64,000 bases of DNA, from contig NZ_JADPKT010000091.1 of NCBI RefSeq assembly GCF_023074075.1, positions 124,001-188,000 on the forward strand. Direction: 5' to 3'. The translations under genes were made by a program, and so were the position numbers. Shown in pieces: positions 1 through 9,221 of this stretch; within the stretch, counting starts at the first letter, position 1; each line of letters opens with the position of its first letter. Source of the DNA: Bradyrhizobium sp. 138. Its GTDB lineage: Bacteria; Pseudomonadota; Alphaproteobacteria; Rhizobiales; Xanthobacteraceae. The notes under the pieces were generated by a model. The model was not told the origin of the DNA, searched no databases, and saw only the letters and a list, made by a program, of their open reading frames with translations.

Positions 1-313
1 GCACCGTCATCTCCTTGCCCGAAGAACTGCGTCGCTCGCTGACGTGGGACCAGGAGGCCGAAATGGCTCAGCATCATCGTCTCAAGATCGATGCGGTTAT
101 CCAGGTCTACTTCTGCGACCCGCAAAGCCCTTGGCAGCGCGGACTAACGAGAACACCAACAGGTTGCTGCGGCAGTACTTCCCGAAAGGCACGGACCTGA
201 GCATCCACAGCGCCGACGAGATATCCGCTGTGGCAGCGGCCCTCAATGCCCGACCAAGAAAGACACTAGGCCGGAAAACGCCGGCGGAGGCGCTTGACGA
301 ATTGCTGTCATGA
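1..313 (+). pseudogene. IS30-family transposase, C-terminal fragment with frameshift
   Basis: The window opens inside a transposase reading frame. The part from base 3 reads into PEELRRSLTWDQ and IQVYFCDPQSPWQRG. The continuation TNENTN, LLRQYFPKGTDL and KTPAEALDELLS lies in another frame. A single-base loss near base 140 explains the switch. The WDQ..., FCDPQSPWQRG-NEN and LN.RPRK.L..KTP pattern is the C-terminal half of IS30-family DDE transposases. The N-terminal half lies outside the window, so the full length is unknown. As seen, the fragment could not make active enzyme. It abuts a truncated IS3-family element on the opposite strand. Confidence 0.85.
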
Positions 314-350
314 GTGAAAATAACTGATGTTGCGACGACCGTTTGAATCC

Positions 351-945
351 GCCCTGACTGCCCTGGTCGGAGTGGTGCAACAGGGCGTCCGGCTTGCCGC
401 GTCGCCGGACAACCATCAGCAGGGCATCGGTTACCAACTGAGCTGTCATGGCGGCGCTCATCGACCAACCCACCACCCGGCGTGAGAACAGGTCGATCGC
501 TGCTGCGACGTAGAGCCAGCCCTCGGCCGTCCAGAGGTACGTAAAGTCGGCGATCCACTTCTGGTTCGGCCGCTCGGCGGCGAACTGCCGGTCAAGGAGG
601 TCCGCAAGCACGGTCTCGAGCTGTCGATCGCCGCTGTCCTTCGGCAAGCGCCGGCGTCGCGGCCGCGCCCGCAAGCCTTGCAGGCGCATCAGCCGTTCGA
701 TTTCGTGCAAGCCACAGTCCGCCCCATCGGCGAGCAGATCACGCCACACCTGGCGCGCACCATAGGTGCGGTCGCTCGCCATGAAGCTGGCCTTCACCTT
801 GCCGCCGAGCTCTTCGTCGCTGCGGGACCTGGCGCTGGGCGAGCGATTCAGCCAGCCATGGAAGCCCGACCGCGACACCCCCAGCGCATCGCATCCATGC
901 CAGCGCCCAGATCGCCCGGTGCTTCGCAATGAAGACGAACTTCAT
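351..945 (-). pseudogene. IS3-family transposase OrfB, frameshifted and 3'-truncated
   Basis: The start MKFVFIAKHRAIW (at 945) is in one frame. The continuation CDALGVSRSGFHGWL, the HTH_21-like region and the rve integrase core (PNQKWIADFTYLWTAEGW, DLFSRRVVGWSM, HHSDQGSQ) are in a second frame, so a frameshift lies near 890. The first two catalytic acidic residues are visible (D of ADFTY, D of HSDQG). The reading stops matching the family at about 351, before the final glutamate, where IS30-side sequence begins. It is a dead OrfB, downstream of and overlapping OrfA on the same strand. Confidence 0.85.
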
Positions 946-1216
946 GTCGCTTCCTTCGCGAGTTTAGGATATCCCGCTCGGCCTTCAACTTGGCGACCTC
1001 ACGGCGCAACCGCTCGATCTCCTGCTGCTCCGGCTTCATCTGCCCGTGGCCGGGAAAGGCCTGCACCGGATCGGAGCCGAACTCTTTCACCCATTTGCGC
1101 AGAACGTGCTCATGAACATCCAGATCTCGCCCGGCCTGCGCCACCGACACCCCACGCTCCCTAACCAGCTTGACCGCCTCGATCTTGAACTCGCGACTGA
1201 ACTTCCGTCTCTTCAT
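848..1216 (-). pseudogene. IS3-family transposase OrfA, 3' end deleted
   Basis: The first 85 or so residues are a normal IS3-type OrfA: a helix-turn-helix (REFKIEAVKLVRERGVSVAQ, then DLDVHEHVLRKWVKE) followed by a leucine-zipper-like heptad region (EQQEIERLRREVAKLKAERDIL). The usual short tail after ERDIL is missing and the frame runs out into OrfB sequence. A small deletion appears to have removed the end of orfA just before the OrfB start. With the broken OrfB, the element is inactive. It also truncates the helicase-like pseudogene to its right. Confidence 0.8.
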
Positions 1217-1282
1217 CGCCCACCTCCGGCTTCATGAAGCACCCAATCTCGGTGTCCATCAAACCGGCAGCAGCTCAATCGA

Positions 1283-2710
1283 CTGATAAACTGGCGGGGT
1301 GGACGACGCCTCCTCACCATCGTCGATGAGGCCTTGGCCAACGTGGTGAAACACAGTCAGGTCAAGCTCGATGAGCTAAGCCAGGTGATCGGCAACATTC
1401 CGCACGAGATGCGGCTCACTTATCCCACCCAGGTGGAAGCCCTGGAGACCCTACGTGAGGAGATGCTGTTTCACGCCGGGGTGAATGATGGCTTTCGTAT
1501 TGGCACGGCATTAGCGTGGGAGGCCGGTAACAGTCCGGGCGTGGTCGACCTCTCCGACTTGCGCGCTGAAATGCGCAAGCTGCCATACGACCGCATCATT
1601 GGAAGGGACGATGATAAGGAGCGCGACCGAATAGCAAAACGGTATGACAAGACGCTTGCCGCCGCTGAAGATTTGCTCGACCAACACGCGTTTATGGCCT
1701 TGAGGGGAAACGAGCACACCCTGAACTCGTCGGCACTGTCGGTGCCCTTGGAGCTACCTGGGCCCGTGGTGCTCGATGCCACGGCCGGTGTGGACCTGAT
1801 GTACGATTTGATGGAGGACCCGTGCCGACATCATCCCTACCCTCGCGGAGTTCGGGACTATAGCAACCTGACCATCCACGTGGCTCGCACTGAGAGGATC
1901 GGTAAGACTGCGATGGAGGAACTGGCCGCGCCCCGGTTTGCGGCTCTGCAAGAGAACCTTCCTCAGCGCCTTGGCCCCGAAAGACAGGTCCTCTTCGTTG
2001 TGCACAAACGGGTGGAGCACCTCGTCCCGACTGCGGGTGAGCTCAAGGTGAAGGCGGTTTCAGCAACGCATTGGGGAGCCGTAGACGGCCGCAATGAGTT
2101 CAAGGACTACGACACGGCGGTGATCATGGGCTTCCCGTTTAGAGACCACGTGTGGGCACCAATGTTTTCTTTGCGTTCCAAGGGCGCAGAGTGATGACGG
2201 CACGATAACCCCTCGTGGAAGGGCCACGTAAACGTCCGTGAGCTTCAGCAGCAGCGTCATCTTGCAGCATCCATCGTGCAGGCTATCGGACGCGTTCGGC
2301 TCCGAAACGTCATTGACGTGCAAGGCCGATGCGCCCCGACAGGCGTTTTCATCGTGCTACCGACCGGAGAGCGTGGGTCTGAGATACTGCGCTACATCCG
2401 GCAGGAGCTGCCCAACGTGTTGGTGCAAGACTGGGCATTTGAGCTAGACGGTCCAATGGTCCGCGTGAAGCGCTCGGCGGTACCTCACGAGCGGCTGGTG
2501 ACCTTCATGGCGCACCGCAATCCTGGCCGCACCTACATGAACGTGATCGGCCGAGAGTTCAGCTTGAAGCCTCAGCAGCGCAAGGACTTGCAAAGAATGC
2601 TTCGTGACGAGAACCAGGAGACCACGCTGGCCCTGCGGTCCATTGTGGTGACGTATGGTTCGGAAGGTAAAGGCGGGGGAGCGAAGAGCTTCGTCGTGAA
2701 GGCCGCCTGA
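1283..2710 (+). pseudogene. SF2 helicase-like protein, truncated and broken
   Basis: Before the first usable start (1334) the frame already reads RRLLTIVDEALANVV, with a Walker B-like VDEA box. The N-terminal part with motif I is therefore missing, cut off by the IS3 remnant. The C-terminal part contains VQAIGRVRLRN, which resembles SF2 motif VI (QxxGRxxR). Two stops (2192-2197) interrupt the frame. Reading 2187-2229 in frame 3 (AQSDDGTITPRGRAT) and then returning to the original frame at 2231 restores a continuous product, so two compensating frameshifts are the likely lesion. A phage or plasmid helicase is the best guess; the exact family was not recognised. Confidence 0.6.
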
Positions 2711-2718
2711 TCAGCAAT

Positions 2719-2765
2719 GGCCGCACCAAGGTTTTCCCATTTGGAGCCTCCGGTGCGGCCTTTTT
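2719..2765 (+). terminator. Rho-independent terminator after the helicase-like pseudogene
   Basis: The arms GGCCGCACC (2719-2727) and GGTGCGGCC (2752-2760) are perfectly complementary and are followed directly by TTTTT. The hairpin begins 8 bases after the TGA of the helicase-like frame. Confidence 0.8.
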
Positions 2766-2878
2766 CGCGCATCGTGGCGCCTCCGCTTAGAACGCAAAGG
2801 CGGACATAGCTGCGGTTTGGCCGAGATGCCGCTATGGGGCCACATGCGGACGTCCACCGGCATCGCCGTGTAGGTCAG

Positions 2879-3715
2879 CTAGGAGCGGTCCGTGTCGTGT
2901 TGGAATGGCTTGCTGCGAAACTTGCCTTCGGTGAGTACCTCCTGGAACTCTTCGGGCAGGTCGTCGTTTTCGCTGACAAAGCCGACCATAGCGAACGAAT
3001 GCCGAAATCCGCACAGGAAAACGCTGAACTGCCGGTCAGTCGCGATCTGGTACTCGTAATCGAATTGACTGCGCAGATCGATGCTCGCTTGGGTCAAGAC
3101 AGGCGCGCGCCCCAGAACGCGCAAGATATCTGCTGGTAAATTGCCGTCCATCACCTGCACATTGCTGAAAAAGCGGGTGATGATCTCGCCTTCCAAGGGA
3201 ACTATGCGGCCGGTGTGCTTGTAATGAAGCGCGCAGAACAGCTTGGTTGCGAATGCTCGCAAAGCTTTCATGAACTCCGGCCGGCCGATGGAGATCACGG
3301 GGATCTGGTCTAGAGTTTGATATCCTTGCGCCTGAAAGTCAGTCCGGGAAAGGCCAGTGCGCTTCAAGAAGCCACGCACCTCGTTTGCCGAGAGGCGCAT
3401 GGCCTCGAAGGCCTCCGGGAAAGCGAACGCACCGCCGCCATTGATCTTCGCATCTCCTTATTCTGAACCTCGTTTGTGCGGTTTTCTGGGTGCATTATGC
3501 GAGCGAGCATGGCGACAATCTTCACGTCGTCGCGCGTGATCGCATTGCAAGGCTCGTAGGCCGGAAAATTATAATCGACCGGCCAGTGTCTTTCATCAAA
3601 TATACCCCGTGCTGGGATATGGTCTTCCGTTGTCGTAGCAGCCGCGCCACCGCAAAATCAGCATCTTGGATGAGCCGCAAGGAATGCCTGCTTGCGTCGT
3701 CGTTTGTCCCCCATA
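2879..3715 (-). pseudogene. HNH endonuclease-like gene with two frameshifts
   Basis: Joining three frames gives one protein. It starts at 3715 (MGDKRRRKQAFLAAHPRC). A shift near 3660 leads to FCGGAAATTTEDHIPARG and DYNFPAYEPCNAITRDD, which is an HNH-type zinc and active-site layout (CxxCG, DH.PAR, PC.N) with one expected Cys replaced by Tyr. A second shift near 3435 leads to GGGAFAFPEAFEAMRLSANE and the 173-aa C-terminal part ending at 2879. The C-terminal domain was not recognised. The lesions and the lost Cys mark an old pseudogene. No operon partner is visible. Confidence 0.6.
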
Positions 3716-3926
3716 TGATCTCACTCTCGTGAAGCTAACCCTGGAGGCGTGATTCGCGAATCGGCGAGGTGCGCTCGCGCAGATTAAACCCGCGCGGTAG
3801 AACTCAAATGGCCGCCTAACGCCCGCTTAACAGCGGCGCGAGAGCGAACGTCTCTCGAGGTCGGTTGAAGGGCCAACAGACGACAGCGGAGATGAGCGAG
3901 AGGGCCGCCCGAGGCGGTTGCGAAGA
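3716..3926. other. Gene-free spacer
   Basis: About 210 bases between the HNH pseudogene start and the DUF6894 gene. No coding signal, promoter or repeat was recognised. Confidence 0.5.
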
Positions 3927-4160
3927 TCACAAGCTTTCAATCTGTTCAATGTCGGCACAGACTCTCAGGAGAATGCCGGCCTTACTCCTAACCACAATCG
4001 CGATGCTGCCCGGGCGAGCAGCAAGGGTAAAATCGCGCACGGCCTCGCCCAAGGCAACCATGGCCATTCTGCGGGCTATATCAGCAGTCTGCAGTTCCTG
4101 GCCGACCTCGTCGAGAATGACGCGTTCCGCTTCATGATAGTCGAAATGAAAGCGTGGCAT
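3927..4160 (-). CDS. DUF6894 family small protein
   Basis: A 77-residue protein beginning MPRFHFDYHEAERVILDEVG and continuing ELQTADIARRMAMVALGEAV. The MPR.HFD...-DE.G.EL...A...A..AL pattern is that of DUF6894, a family of small cytoplasmic proteins common in Bradyrhizobium and relatives. The family has no known function. There is no signal peptide or membrane segment. The length matches the family, so it is probably intact. The neighbours on the same strand are the HNH pseudogene to the left and the Crp/Fnr gene to the right, 50 bp beyond its start; no functional link to either is apparent. Confidence 0.75.
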   Translation of the reverse strand: MPRFHFDYHEAERVILDEVGQELQTADIARRMAMVALGEAVRDFTLAARPGSIAIVVRSKAGILLRVCADIEQIESL

Positions 4161-4210
4161 CCGGCGCTAAGCTAGTATTTGCCCGGATGTTCCTATAAGC
4201 CCCAGTCAGC

Positions 4211-4945
4211 TTAGCTGACCTTAGATCCTCCGCTTGGGTTCAGCTCGTGAAGATATTCAGGGCTGAACTCGGCTAAGGCTTTCAATTCCTCTGGGCGGAG
4301 CAGGGTCACGGTGTGGTTTTCCCATTCAATGAGGCCTAAACCCCTGATTTCCTGGATCGTCCGGTTCACGTGAACTACTGAAAGCCCACATGCATCGGCA
4401 ACATCTTGCTGCGTGAGCGGAATTCGGAAGCTGCCGCTGTCCGCCAGCCCAACGAATTCCATGCGGACGGTAAGCTCGCAAAGAAGATGCGCGACCCTCC
4501 CCAAAGCTTGGCGCGATCCAAGATTTTCTACCCATTCGCGATAGATGGCAGCGTGTATCAGCGTTTCGCGCCAAAAAGCGTGCGCAAGTCCTGCAGATTC
4601 GTTCATCATCTCTCTGAGTGCTGAATGGGGCACAGCGGCTATCGTCGAACTGCCCACACTGCAAAGATCACAATCCGCGATCGGCAAATGCAGGGTAGGC
4701 AAGTCAGGCATGTCCCCGGCGAGGTAGAACGAAGATATCTGGTTTCGAGCATTCACTACTCTTTGCCGAGATAGAAGGCCGCTCATCACGACGATGCAGC
4801 TGCTGGGCTTGTCGCCCTGGCGCAGCACATATTCGCCATCTGCCAGCGATTTCACCTTGTATGGCAGGCGCGTGAGCCTGGTCTGATCTTGGTCAGATAG
4901 GCCGCTAGCGGCCTGTAGGCGCGATATTAGCTTTTGGTGCGGCAT
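4211..4945 (-). CDS. Crp/Fnr family transcriptional regulator
   Basis: A 244-residue regulator. Residues ~10-130 form the cyclic-nucleotide-binding-like beta barrel (DGEYVLRQGDKPSSCIVVMSG). A long dimerisation helix follows (FWRETLIHAAIYREWVENLG). The C-terminal winged helix-turn-helix contains IPLTQQDVADACGLSVVHVN and RTIQEIRGLGLIEWEN. It lacks the N-terminal cysteine cluster of FNR, so it is not an oxygen-sensing FNR; the ligand is unknown. The start at 4945 is preferred over the upstream ATG at 4996 because AGGGAG lies 7 bases before it. A perfect palindrome, GTCAGC-TTA-GCTGAC (4205-4219), overlaps the stop codon. No target operon can be assigned. Confidence 0.9.
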   Translation of the reverse strand: MPHQKLISRLQAASGLSDQDQTRLTRLPYKVKSLADGEYVLRQGDKPSSCIVVMSGLLSRQRVVNARNQISSFYLAGDMPDLPTLHLPIADCDLCSVGSSTIAAVPHSALREMMNESAGLAHAFWRETLIHAAIYREWVENLGSRQALGRVAHLLCELTVRMEFVGLADSGSFRIPLTQQDVADACGLSVVHVNRTIQEIRGLGLIEWENHTVTLLRPEELKALAEFSPEYLHELNPSGGSKVS

Positions 4946-5282
4946 TGTATGCTCCCTGTGTGACGCAGGCGGGAGCCCAATGCGTCTCTCAGCCACCGAC
5001 GCCTACGGACAAGCCGAAGCCGGTGATGCCGGAACAATAAGCTTCCCATGAAAGGGTTGCAATAAAGAGAAAAGCCGCCAGCCTTGGGGCTCGGCAACAC
5101 GCCCGCGGTGCCTGAACGCCAGGCTTCTGAGGTCAAACGCTACGGTCGATCCGGACTCTCGTCGCGCTTTGCGCATGTCTGACGCTTGCTTTCGAAGTTC
5201 ATGCGAATAAAGCCAACTCTCCCGATCACCGGCCGCAGGCGCGAACCTTTCGCCCATACGAGCCCCCTGCCACAGTTCCATT
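4946..5282. other. Spacer upstream of the Crp/Fnr gene
   Basis: About 340 bases with no coding signal I can support. It holds the upstream region of the Crp/Fnr gene and ends at the truncation point of the IS21 istA fragment. Confidence 0.5.
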
Positions 5283-5803
5283 CTCGATTATCACGTCGAG
5301 ATCGCCAAGCATTACTACAGCGTCCCTCACAACCTCGTGCATCAGGAGGTCGAGGCTCGCATCACCCTAAAGACCGTTGAGATTTTCCTGCGCCGCAAGC
5401 GCGTCGCTTCGCATCTGCGCAGCACCCTGCCGCATCGTCCGACGACGATCCCCGAGCATATGCCAAGCTCGCGTCGCCGCTACCGCGATTGGACCCATGA
5501 GCGCATTCGTTCCGAAGCCGCCAAAGTGGGCCCCGACGCCGAGACGTTGGTCGACATCATCCTGCGGTCGCGGCCGCATCCGGAACAGGGCTTCCGCTCC
5601 GCCATCGGCGTTCTCGGGCTGGTCAAGCGCTATGGCCAGGAACGCGTCGACGCCGCCTGCGCCCGTGCCCTCCTGCTCCATGCCCGTTCCTACAAACCGG
5701 TCGCCGCCATCCTCAAGAACGGCACTGACAGAACCGCTCCTCCCACCGAGGAGGCGCCCAGCTCTTCCACGCCAACATCCGTGGCCGCAACTACTACAAC
5801 TGA
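5283..5803 (+). pseudogene. istA: IS21-family IstA transposase, C-terminal fragment
   Basis: The frame opens at LDYHVEIAKHYYSVPHNLVH with no start codon, so the catalytic N-terminal two thirds are missing. It runs through VEARITLKTVEIFLRRKRVA, a C-terminal module of IS21 IstA proteins, and GFRSAIGVLGLVKRYG. The natural ending LFHANIRGRNYYN-stop (stop 5801-5803) is reached only after a one-base frameshift near 5757. Without it the frame runs on into istB. Gene order istA-istB and 13-bp spacing are typical of IS21. Confidence 0.85.
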
Positions 5804-5816
5804 TCAGGAGATCATC

Positions 5817-6464
5817 GTGCTCATTCATCCGATCGTCGAACGCCTACGCGCCCTCGGCCTCACTGCCATGGCCGATACCCTCACCGAACTGCAAAACAAT
5901 CGCGAGGCCGCCGAGATGCCGCACCCCGATTGGCTGGCCTCCTCGTCGATCGCGAGGTCACCGCGCGCGACAACCGTCGCCTCATGCCGCGCCTGACCAA
6001 TGCCAAGCTCCGCCAGGCCGCCACCATCGAGAACGTCGACTATCGCACCGCTCGCGGTCTCGACCGTTCGCTCTTTCAGATCCTCGCCACCGGCCAATGG
6101 ATCCGGGATCACAACCATCTGGTGATTGTCGGCCCAACCGGAACCGGCAAGTCCTGGCTGGCTTGCGCGCTTGGCAATAAAGCATGCCGCGACGGCTTCT
6201 CCGTCCTCTACAAACGCGTGTCCCGCCTGTTCGCCGATCTCGCCCAGGCGCGGCGAAGGCCGTCTCGCTCGCCTGATCGCCGCGCTGGAGCGCGTCAATC
6301 TCCTGGTCCTTGACGATTGGGGACCCGAACCGCTCACTGCCGACCAGCGCCGTGATCTGCTCGAGATCGTCGATGATCGCTACGACAAGGGATCATTGTT
6401 GATCACAAGTCAGGTCCCCGTGTCGCAATGGCATGACGTGATTGCCGAGCCGATGACTTCATGA
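5817..6464 (+). pseudogene. istB: IS21-family IstB helper ATPase, broken
   Basis: IstB is the AAA+ ATPase helper of IS21 transposition. It starts with GTG at 5817 behind CAGGAG. The N-terminal piece LIHPIVERLRALGLTAMADT is in one frame. The Walker A piece (DHNHLVIVGPTGTGKSWLA) is in a second, and the Walker B piece (VNLLVLDDWGPEPLTADQRR, LLITSQVPVSQWHDVI) in a third. Frameshifts therefore lie near 5940 and 6255. The sequence stops matching at about 6450, before the normal C-terminus. The element is inactive and cut at both ends. Confidence 0.85.
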
Positions 6465-6471
6465 TGCCTCC

Positions 6472-6930
6472 GTCTTTGAGCGCTTGGTACGTCGTATCCG
6501 ATTGCGCAGCCGACTGATTTATTCGTCTGAGAGCTCGATCTGCCATGGGGCCTTTGGTTAACTGACGACCTGCCAGCTTCCGCGCGCAAGATAATCGAAG
6601 ATGTTTGCGGGGTTACTCCAAGCTCGGCCGCTGCGCCCTGAATCGAGAAGCTGCCGTCGGGCCAGCGCATCGGATTCTTGTCCACGCCGTTGATTTTGAC
6701 GGTGGGAATGCCCCAGCGGGCGCGCAACAGCCAGACGTCCTCGCCTTTGAAGGCGCAGCCTCGGGCCGCGTCAAAACCTTCCTGATTGAATATTGCCGCC
6801 GATCTCGCCATCCATTTTGTGTTCAGCATTCAACTCGACGATCCGTCGCCGCAACCGATCAATGTCGATATAGTTGCGGCGATCCGTCGCCGCAACCGAT
6901 CAATGTCGATATAGTTGCGGTAGGTACCCA
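6472..6930 (-). pseudogene. Serine-recombinase-type protein, C-terminal remnant
   Basis: The readable part is RWGIPTVKINGVDKNPMRWP followed by GSFSIQGAAAELGVTPQT. This is the C-terminal helix-turn-helix region of large site-specific recombinases found in rhizobia. Piecing frames together recovers FDYLARG, KLAGRQLTKGP, WQIELSDE-stop-ISRLRNRIRRTKRS and a natural-looking end KTEAS-stop near 6472. Several frameshifts and one stop have accumulated. Upstream, a 41-bp tandem duplication (6839-6920) adds a further frameshift. The catalytic N-terminal domain is absent. No attachment site was seen. Confidence 0.6.
6839..6920. repeat. Two tandem copies of a 41-bp unit
   Basis: The unit beginning CGATCCGTCGCCGCAACCGA occurs at 6839-6879 and again at 6880-6920 with no mismatch. 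It lies inside the recombinase remnant. 41 is not a multiple of 3, so the duplication shifts the frame. Confidence 0.95.
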
Positions 6931-7622
6931 ACAGCGGTGCAGCCACAGTGATGGCCGTCGTGGCGCTGGCGTGTTGTCTAGTGGATTATCCGAGCACCAT
7001 TTCGAATGCCCCTCATCCCTGTGGTCAGGCTCGATGACGAGATTGTCATCGCGATCATGATATTACCGCGGCCTGAGGCCAAACACATACCAGGCAGGCG
7101 TCGATGATGCACGGATGAGTCGTTCCCGGCTCGTGAAAACTCTCATCGCAAAACTCGACGGGTGGCTCGCGACAATGCTTTCTGGTAGGCAACTTTGTAC
7201 CGATGCCGCCACCGGCCTGGTTTGCCTTGATATAGATCTCAGGGCCATTTATCAGCAAGAAGTCAGCACGTGGCGTCGCTGCGATCGATCGCCTAGCCTC
7301 ATGCGACGTCCTCTTGAGTCTTGGTTTGCGCGTCATAGATTCTGATTCGCAGCATCGGAAACCGCTTCTTCAGCTCAGACTTTGCATTCTCGACGGGGCC
7401 AATGGCACTCGCAATCGGAACTTCGCGGGTCGATGCCGGCCACGTTGATCATGATGACGTGGCGCTCAGGGCTGCGGCTACACCGTCACGTTTTCATAAG
7501 AAAGCTGCCATTCAACTCATTCTCGAGAGAGTTTGAATCGTACGTAGCGTCATATTGTACGCTATCGATCCCGTAGAGTTGCGCTTCGGTTGCGGCATTT
7601 GGGACGACACTTATCGCGGACG
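6931..7622. other. Region without a supportable gene
   Basis: About 700 bases. A 93-codon minus-strand frame (7055-7336, MTRKPRLKRTSHEARR...) is open but matches nothing I recognise and lacks a clear ribosome-binding site. It may be decayed recombinase-element sequence. Confidence 0.4.
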
Positions 7623-7664
7623 TGTCGAGTTATAGACAGTACCGCCAATGGCATGACTGATGCT
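7623..7664 (+). promoter_or_regulatory. Candidate NifA site plus sigma-54 promoter before the radical SAM gene
   Basis: TGT-N10-ACA at 7623-7638 is followed by TGGCATGACTGATGCT at 7649-7664, a -24/-12 match with ATGC in place of TTGC. The radical SAM start is about 200 bp downstream. The NifA-like site is only 10 bp from the -24 box, closer than usual, so this is tentative. Confidence 0.35.
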
Positions 7665-7860
7665 TGTTGGAATAAACGAGACGTTAGACCAACCCTATCG
7701 ACACATGTGCATTCGGCAGCCGTCCAATCCTGCTGGACTGGTACGCTAAGGGGAGAGAGCCGTGGCGCTTTCTTCATCTGTCGCGACCGCGCTTGCGACG
7801 GTGCCGTGTCGCACTGATGGACGAAGAATCGAGAATGATGGATGAGCGAACCGGCATGAG

Positions 7861-8775
7861 ATGCAACTCGACGGTCCCCTCAATATCTCTTTGTTCCAAA
7901 TGCGGAGCGCGGAATTGGACAATATAGAATCGATGACTCTACAGGAGCTGCGCTCTGCGATCAGTGGCGGTAGGGTCTTGGAGATAACTACGACAACGGG
8001 CTGTGTCGTCGGATGTTCTTATTGCCCGCAGGACAAGTTTGCCGAACGGCAAAGAGCGATATCCGACGTGAAGCATCTTTCTCTCCAAGATTTCAAGCGA
8101 TGTCTGGCGCGCGTACCAGCAGCTGTCGACATCAGCTTTTCCGGCTATTCGGAGCCTTGGCTCAATCCGGCTTGCACCGAAATGGTTGAGCATGCCTATG
8201 CGTGTGGTCATGGAATCCGGATTTTCACAACCCTAGTAGGAATGAACGGACGGGATCTAAGACGCTTGCGTGCGCTGCAGTTCCGCGTTTTCCTGGTGCA
8301 TGTTTTTGATGACGGCACGCACATGGACAGTGGTCTCGTCAGGCGCAACTATGTCGATTTGATGCGCCAACTTGTCGATGCCGACATCTCATCGTTGCTC
8401 TTCATAGTCATGGGCGAGGTGCATCCCGATCTTGTCGGCATAATTCCTGACGAAGCGCTGGTTCGCTCGCGTCCGCTGCGCAGCAGGGCTGGCAACGGCA
8501 AGAAGATGGTTGGAGCGCGGCCGCCAATCATTCGAGCACTGACATGTCCTGACGAACGGCAATATCGTAATGTTCTTCTGCCAAACGGCGACGTTACTTT
8601 CTGCTGCATGGATTTTGAGCGACGACACGTTTTGGGCAACCTCCTCCGCGATAGGTACAAGGATCTCTTCGAAGGGGCAGCTTTTTGCAACATTGCCAAT
8701 CGTATGAACGGAACGGACGGCTTTCTGCTTTGTCGATCGTGTGAATTCGCCGAACCAATAACGTCGGATTGCTGA
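7861..8775 (+). CDS. Radical SAM/SPASM domain protein of unknown substrate
   Basis: A 304-residue protein. Residues ~40-60 hold the radical SAM cluster motif CVVGCSYC (CX3CX2C) just after EITTTTG, and VDISFSGYSEPWLNP follows as the glycine-rich SAM-binding region. The C-terminal part has a cysteine set (LTCPDERQYRNVLLPNGDVTF, CC, then LLCRSCE) typical of a SPASM-type auxiliary Fe-S domain. It is expected to be a cytoplasmic enzyme that cleaves SAM reductively and acts on a peptide or small substrate. No precursor peptide gene or partner is obvious nearby. The start at 7861 has no strong ribosome-binding site. The gene stands alone, with sugE 113 bp downstream. Confidence 0.8.
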   Translation: MQLDGPLNISLFQMRSAELDNIESMTLQELRSAISGGRVLEITTTTGCVVGCSYCPQDKFAERQRAISDVKHLSLQDFKRCLARVPAAVDISFSGYSEPWLNPACTEMVEHAYACGHGIRIFTTLVGMNGRDLRRLRALQFRVFLVHVFDDGTHMDSGLVRRNYVDLMRQLVDADISSLLFIVMGEVHPDLVGIIPDEALVRSRPLRSRAGNGKKMVGARPPIIRALTCPDERQYRNVLLPNGDVTFCCMDFERRHVLGNLLRDRYKDLFEGAAFCNIANRMNGTDGFLLCRSCEFAEPITSDC

Positions 8776-8888
8776 CTTTGAGAGAAGTTGACCCCCTTGG
8801 AGCGAATCGCGAGTCCTGGCAAGGATGGCCTTCCAGCTCATCACCACATCAGCCGCGGGGACGACCCTGCCATGAACGGAGGGCCGCC

Positions 8889-9203
8889 GTGGCCTGGAGC
8901 ATTTTGTTGGTCGCCGGCCTGCTGGAGGTCGCCTGGGCAATCGGACTCAAATACACCGAGGGCTTTACCAAGCCCGTTCCGTCCGTGCTCACGCTCGCGG
9001 CCATGGCCGGCAGCGTGATCCTGCTCGGCTTGGCTCTAAAGACGCTGCCCATTGGAACTGCTTATGCGGTCTGGACCGGCATCGGCGCGGTTGGCACCGC
9101 AGCGCTCGGGATCATCCTGTTCGGAGAACCGGCCGCCGCGTTTCGCCTTGCCAGCATCGGACTGATCGTCGCCGGCATTGTCGGGCTGAAGCTCGTGTCC
9201 TGA
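8889..9203 (+). CDS. sugE: SMR-family exporter, SugE/Gdx type
   Basis: A 104-residue inner-membrane protein with four hydrophobic segments: the N-terminal WSILLVAGLLEVAWAIGLKY with the family's essential Glu, then PSVLTLAAMAGSVILLGLAL, GTAYAVWTGIGAVGTAALGI and ASIGLIVAGIVGLKLVS. The WA.GLKYT.GFT and AYAVWTGIGAVG signatures place it in the SugE branch of small multidrug resistance proteins, many of which export guanidinium. A GTG start at 8889 was chosen because GGAGGG lies 5 bases upstream and the hydrophobic helix begins at once; the frame is open further upstream without support. It is a single gene, not part of a pair. Confidence 0.9.
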   Translation: MAWSILLVAGLLEVAWAIGLKYTEGFTKPVPSVLTLAAMAGSVILLGLALKTLPIGTAYAVWTGIGAVGTAALGIILFGEPAAAFRLASIGLIVAGIVGLKLVS

Positions 9204-9221
9204 CGAAAACATCGAAAGCAT

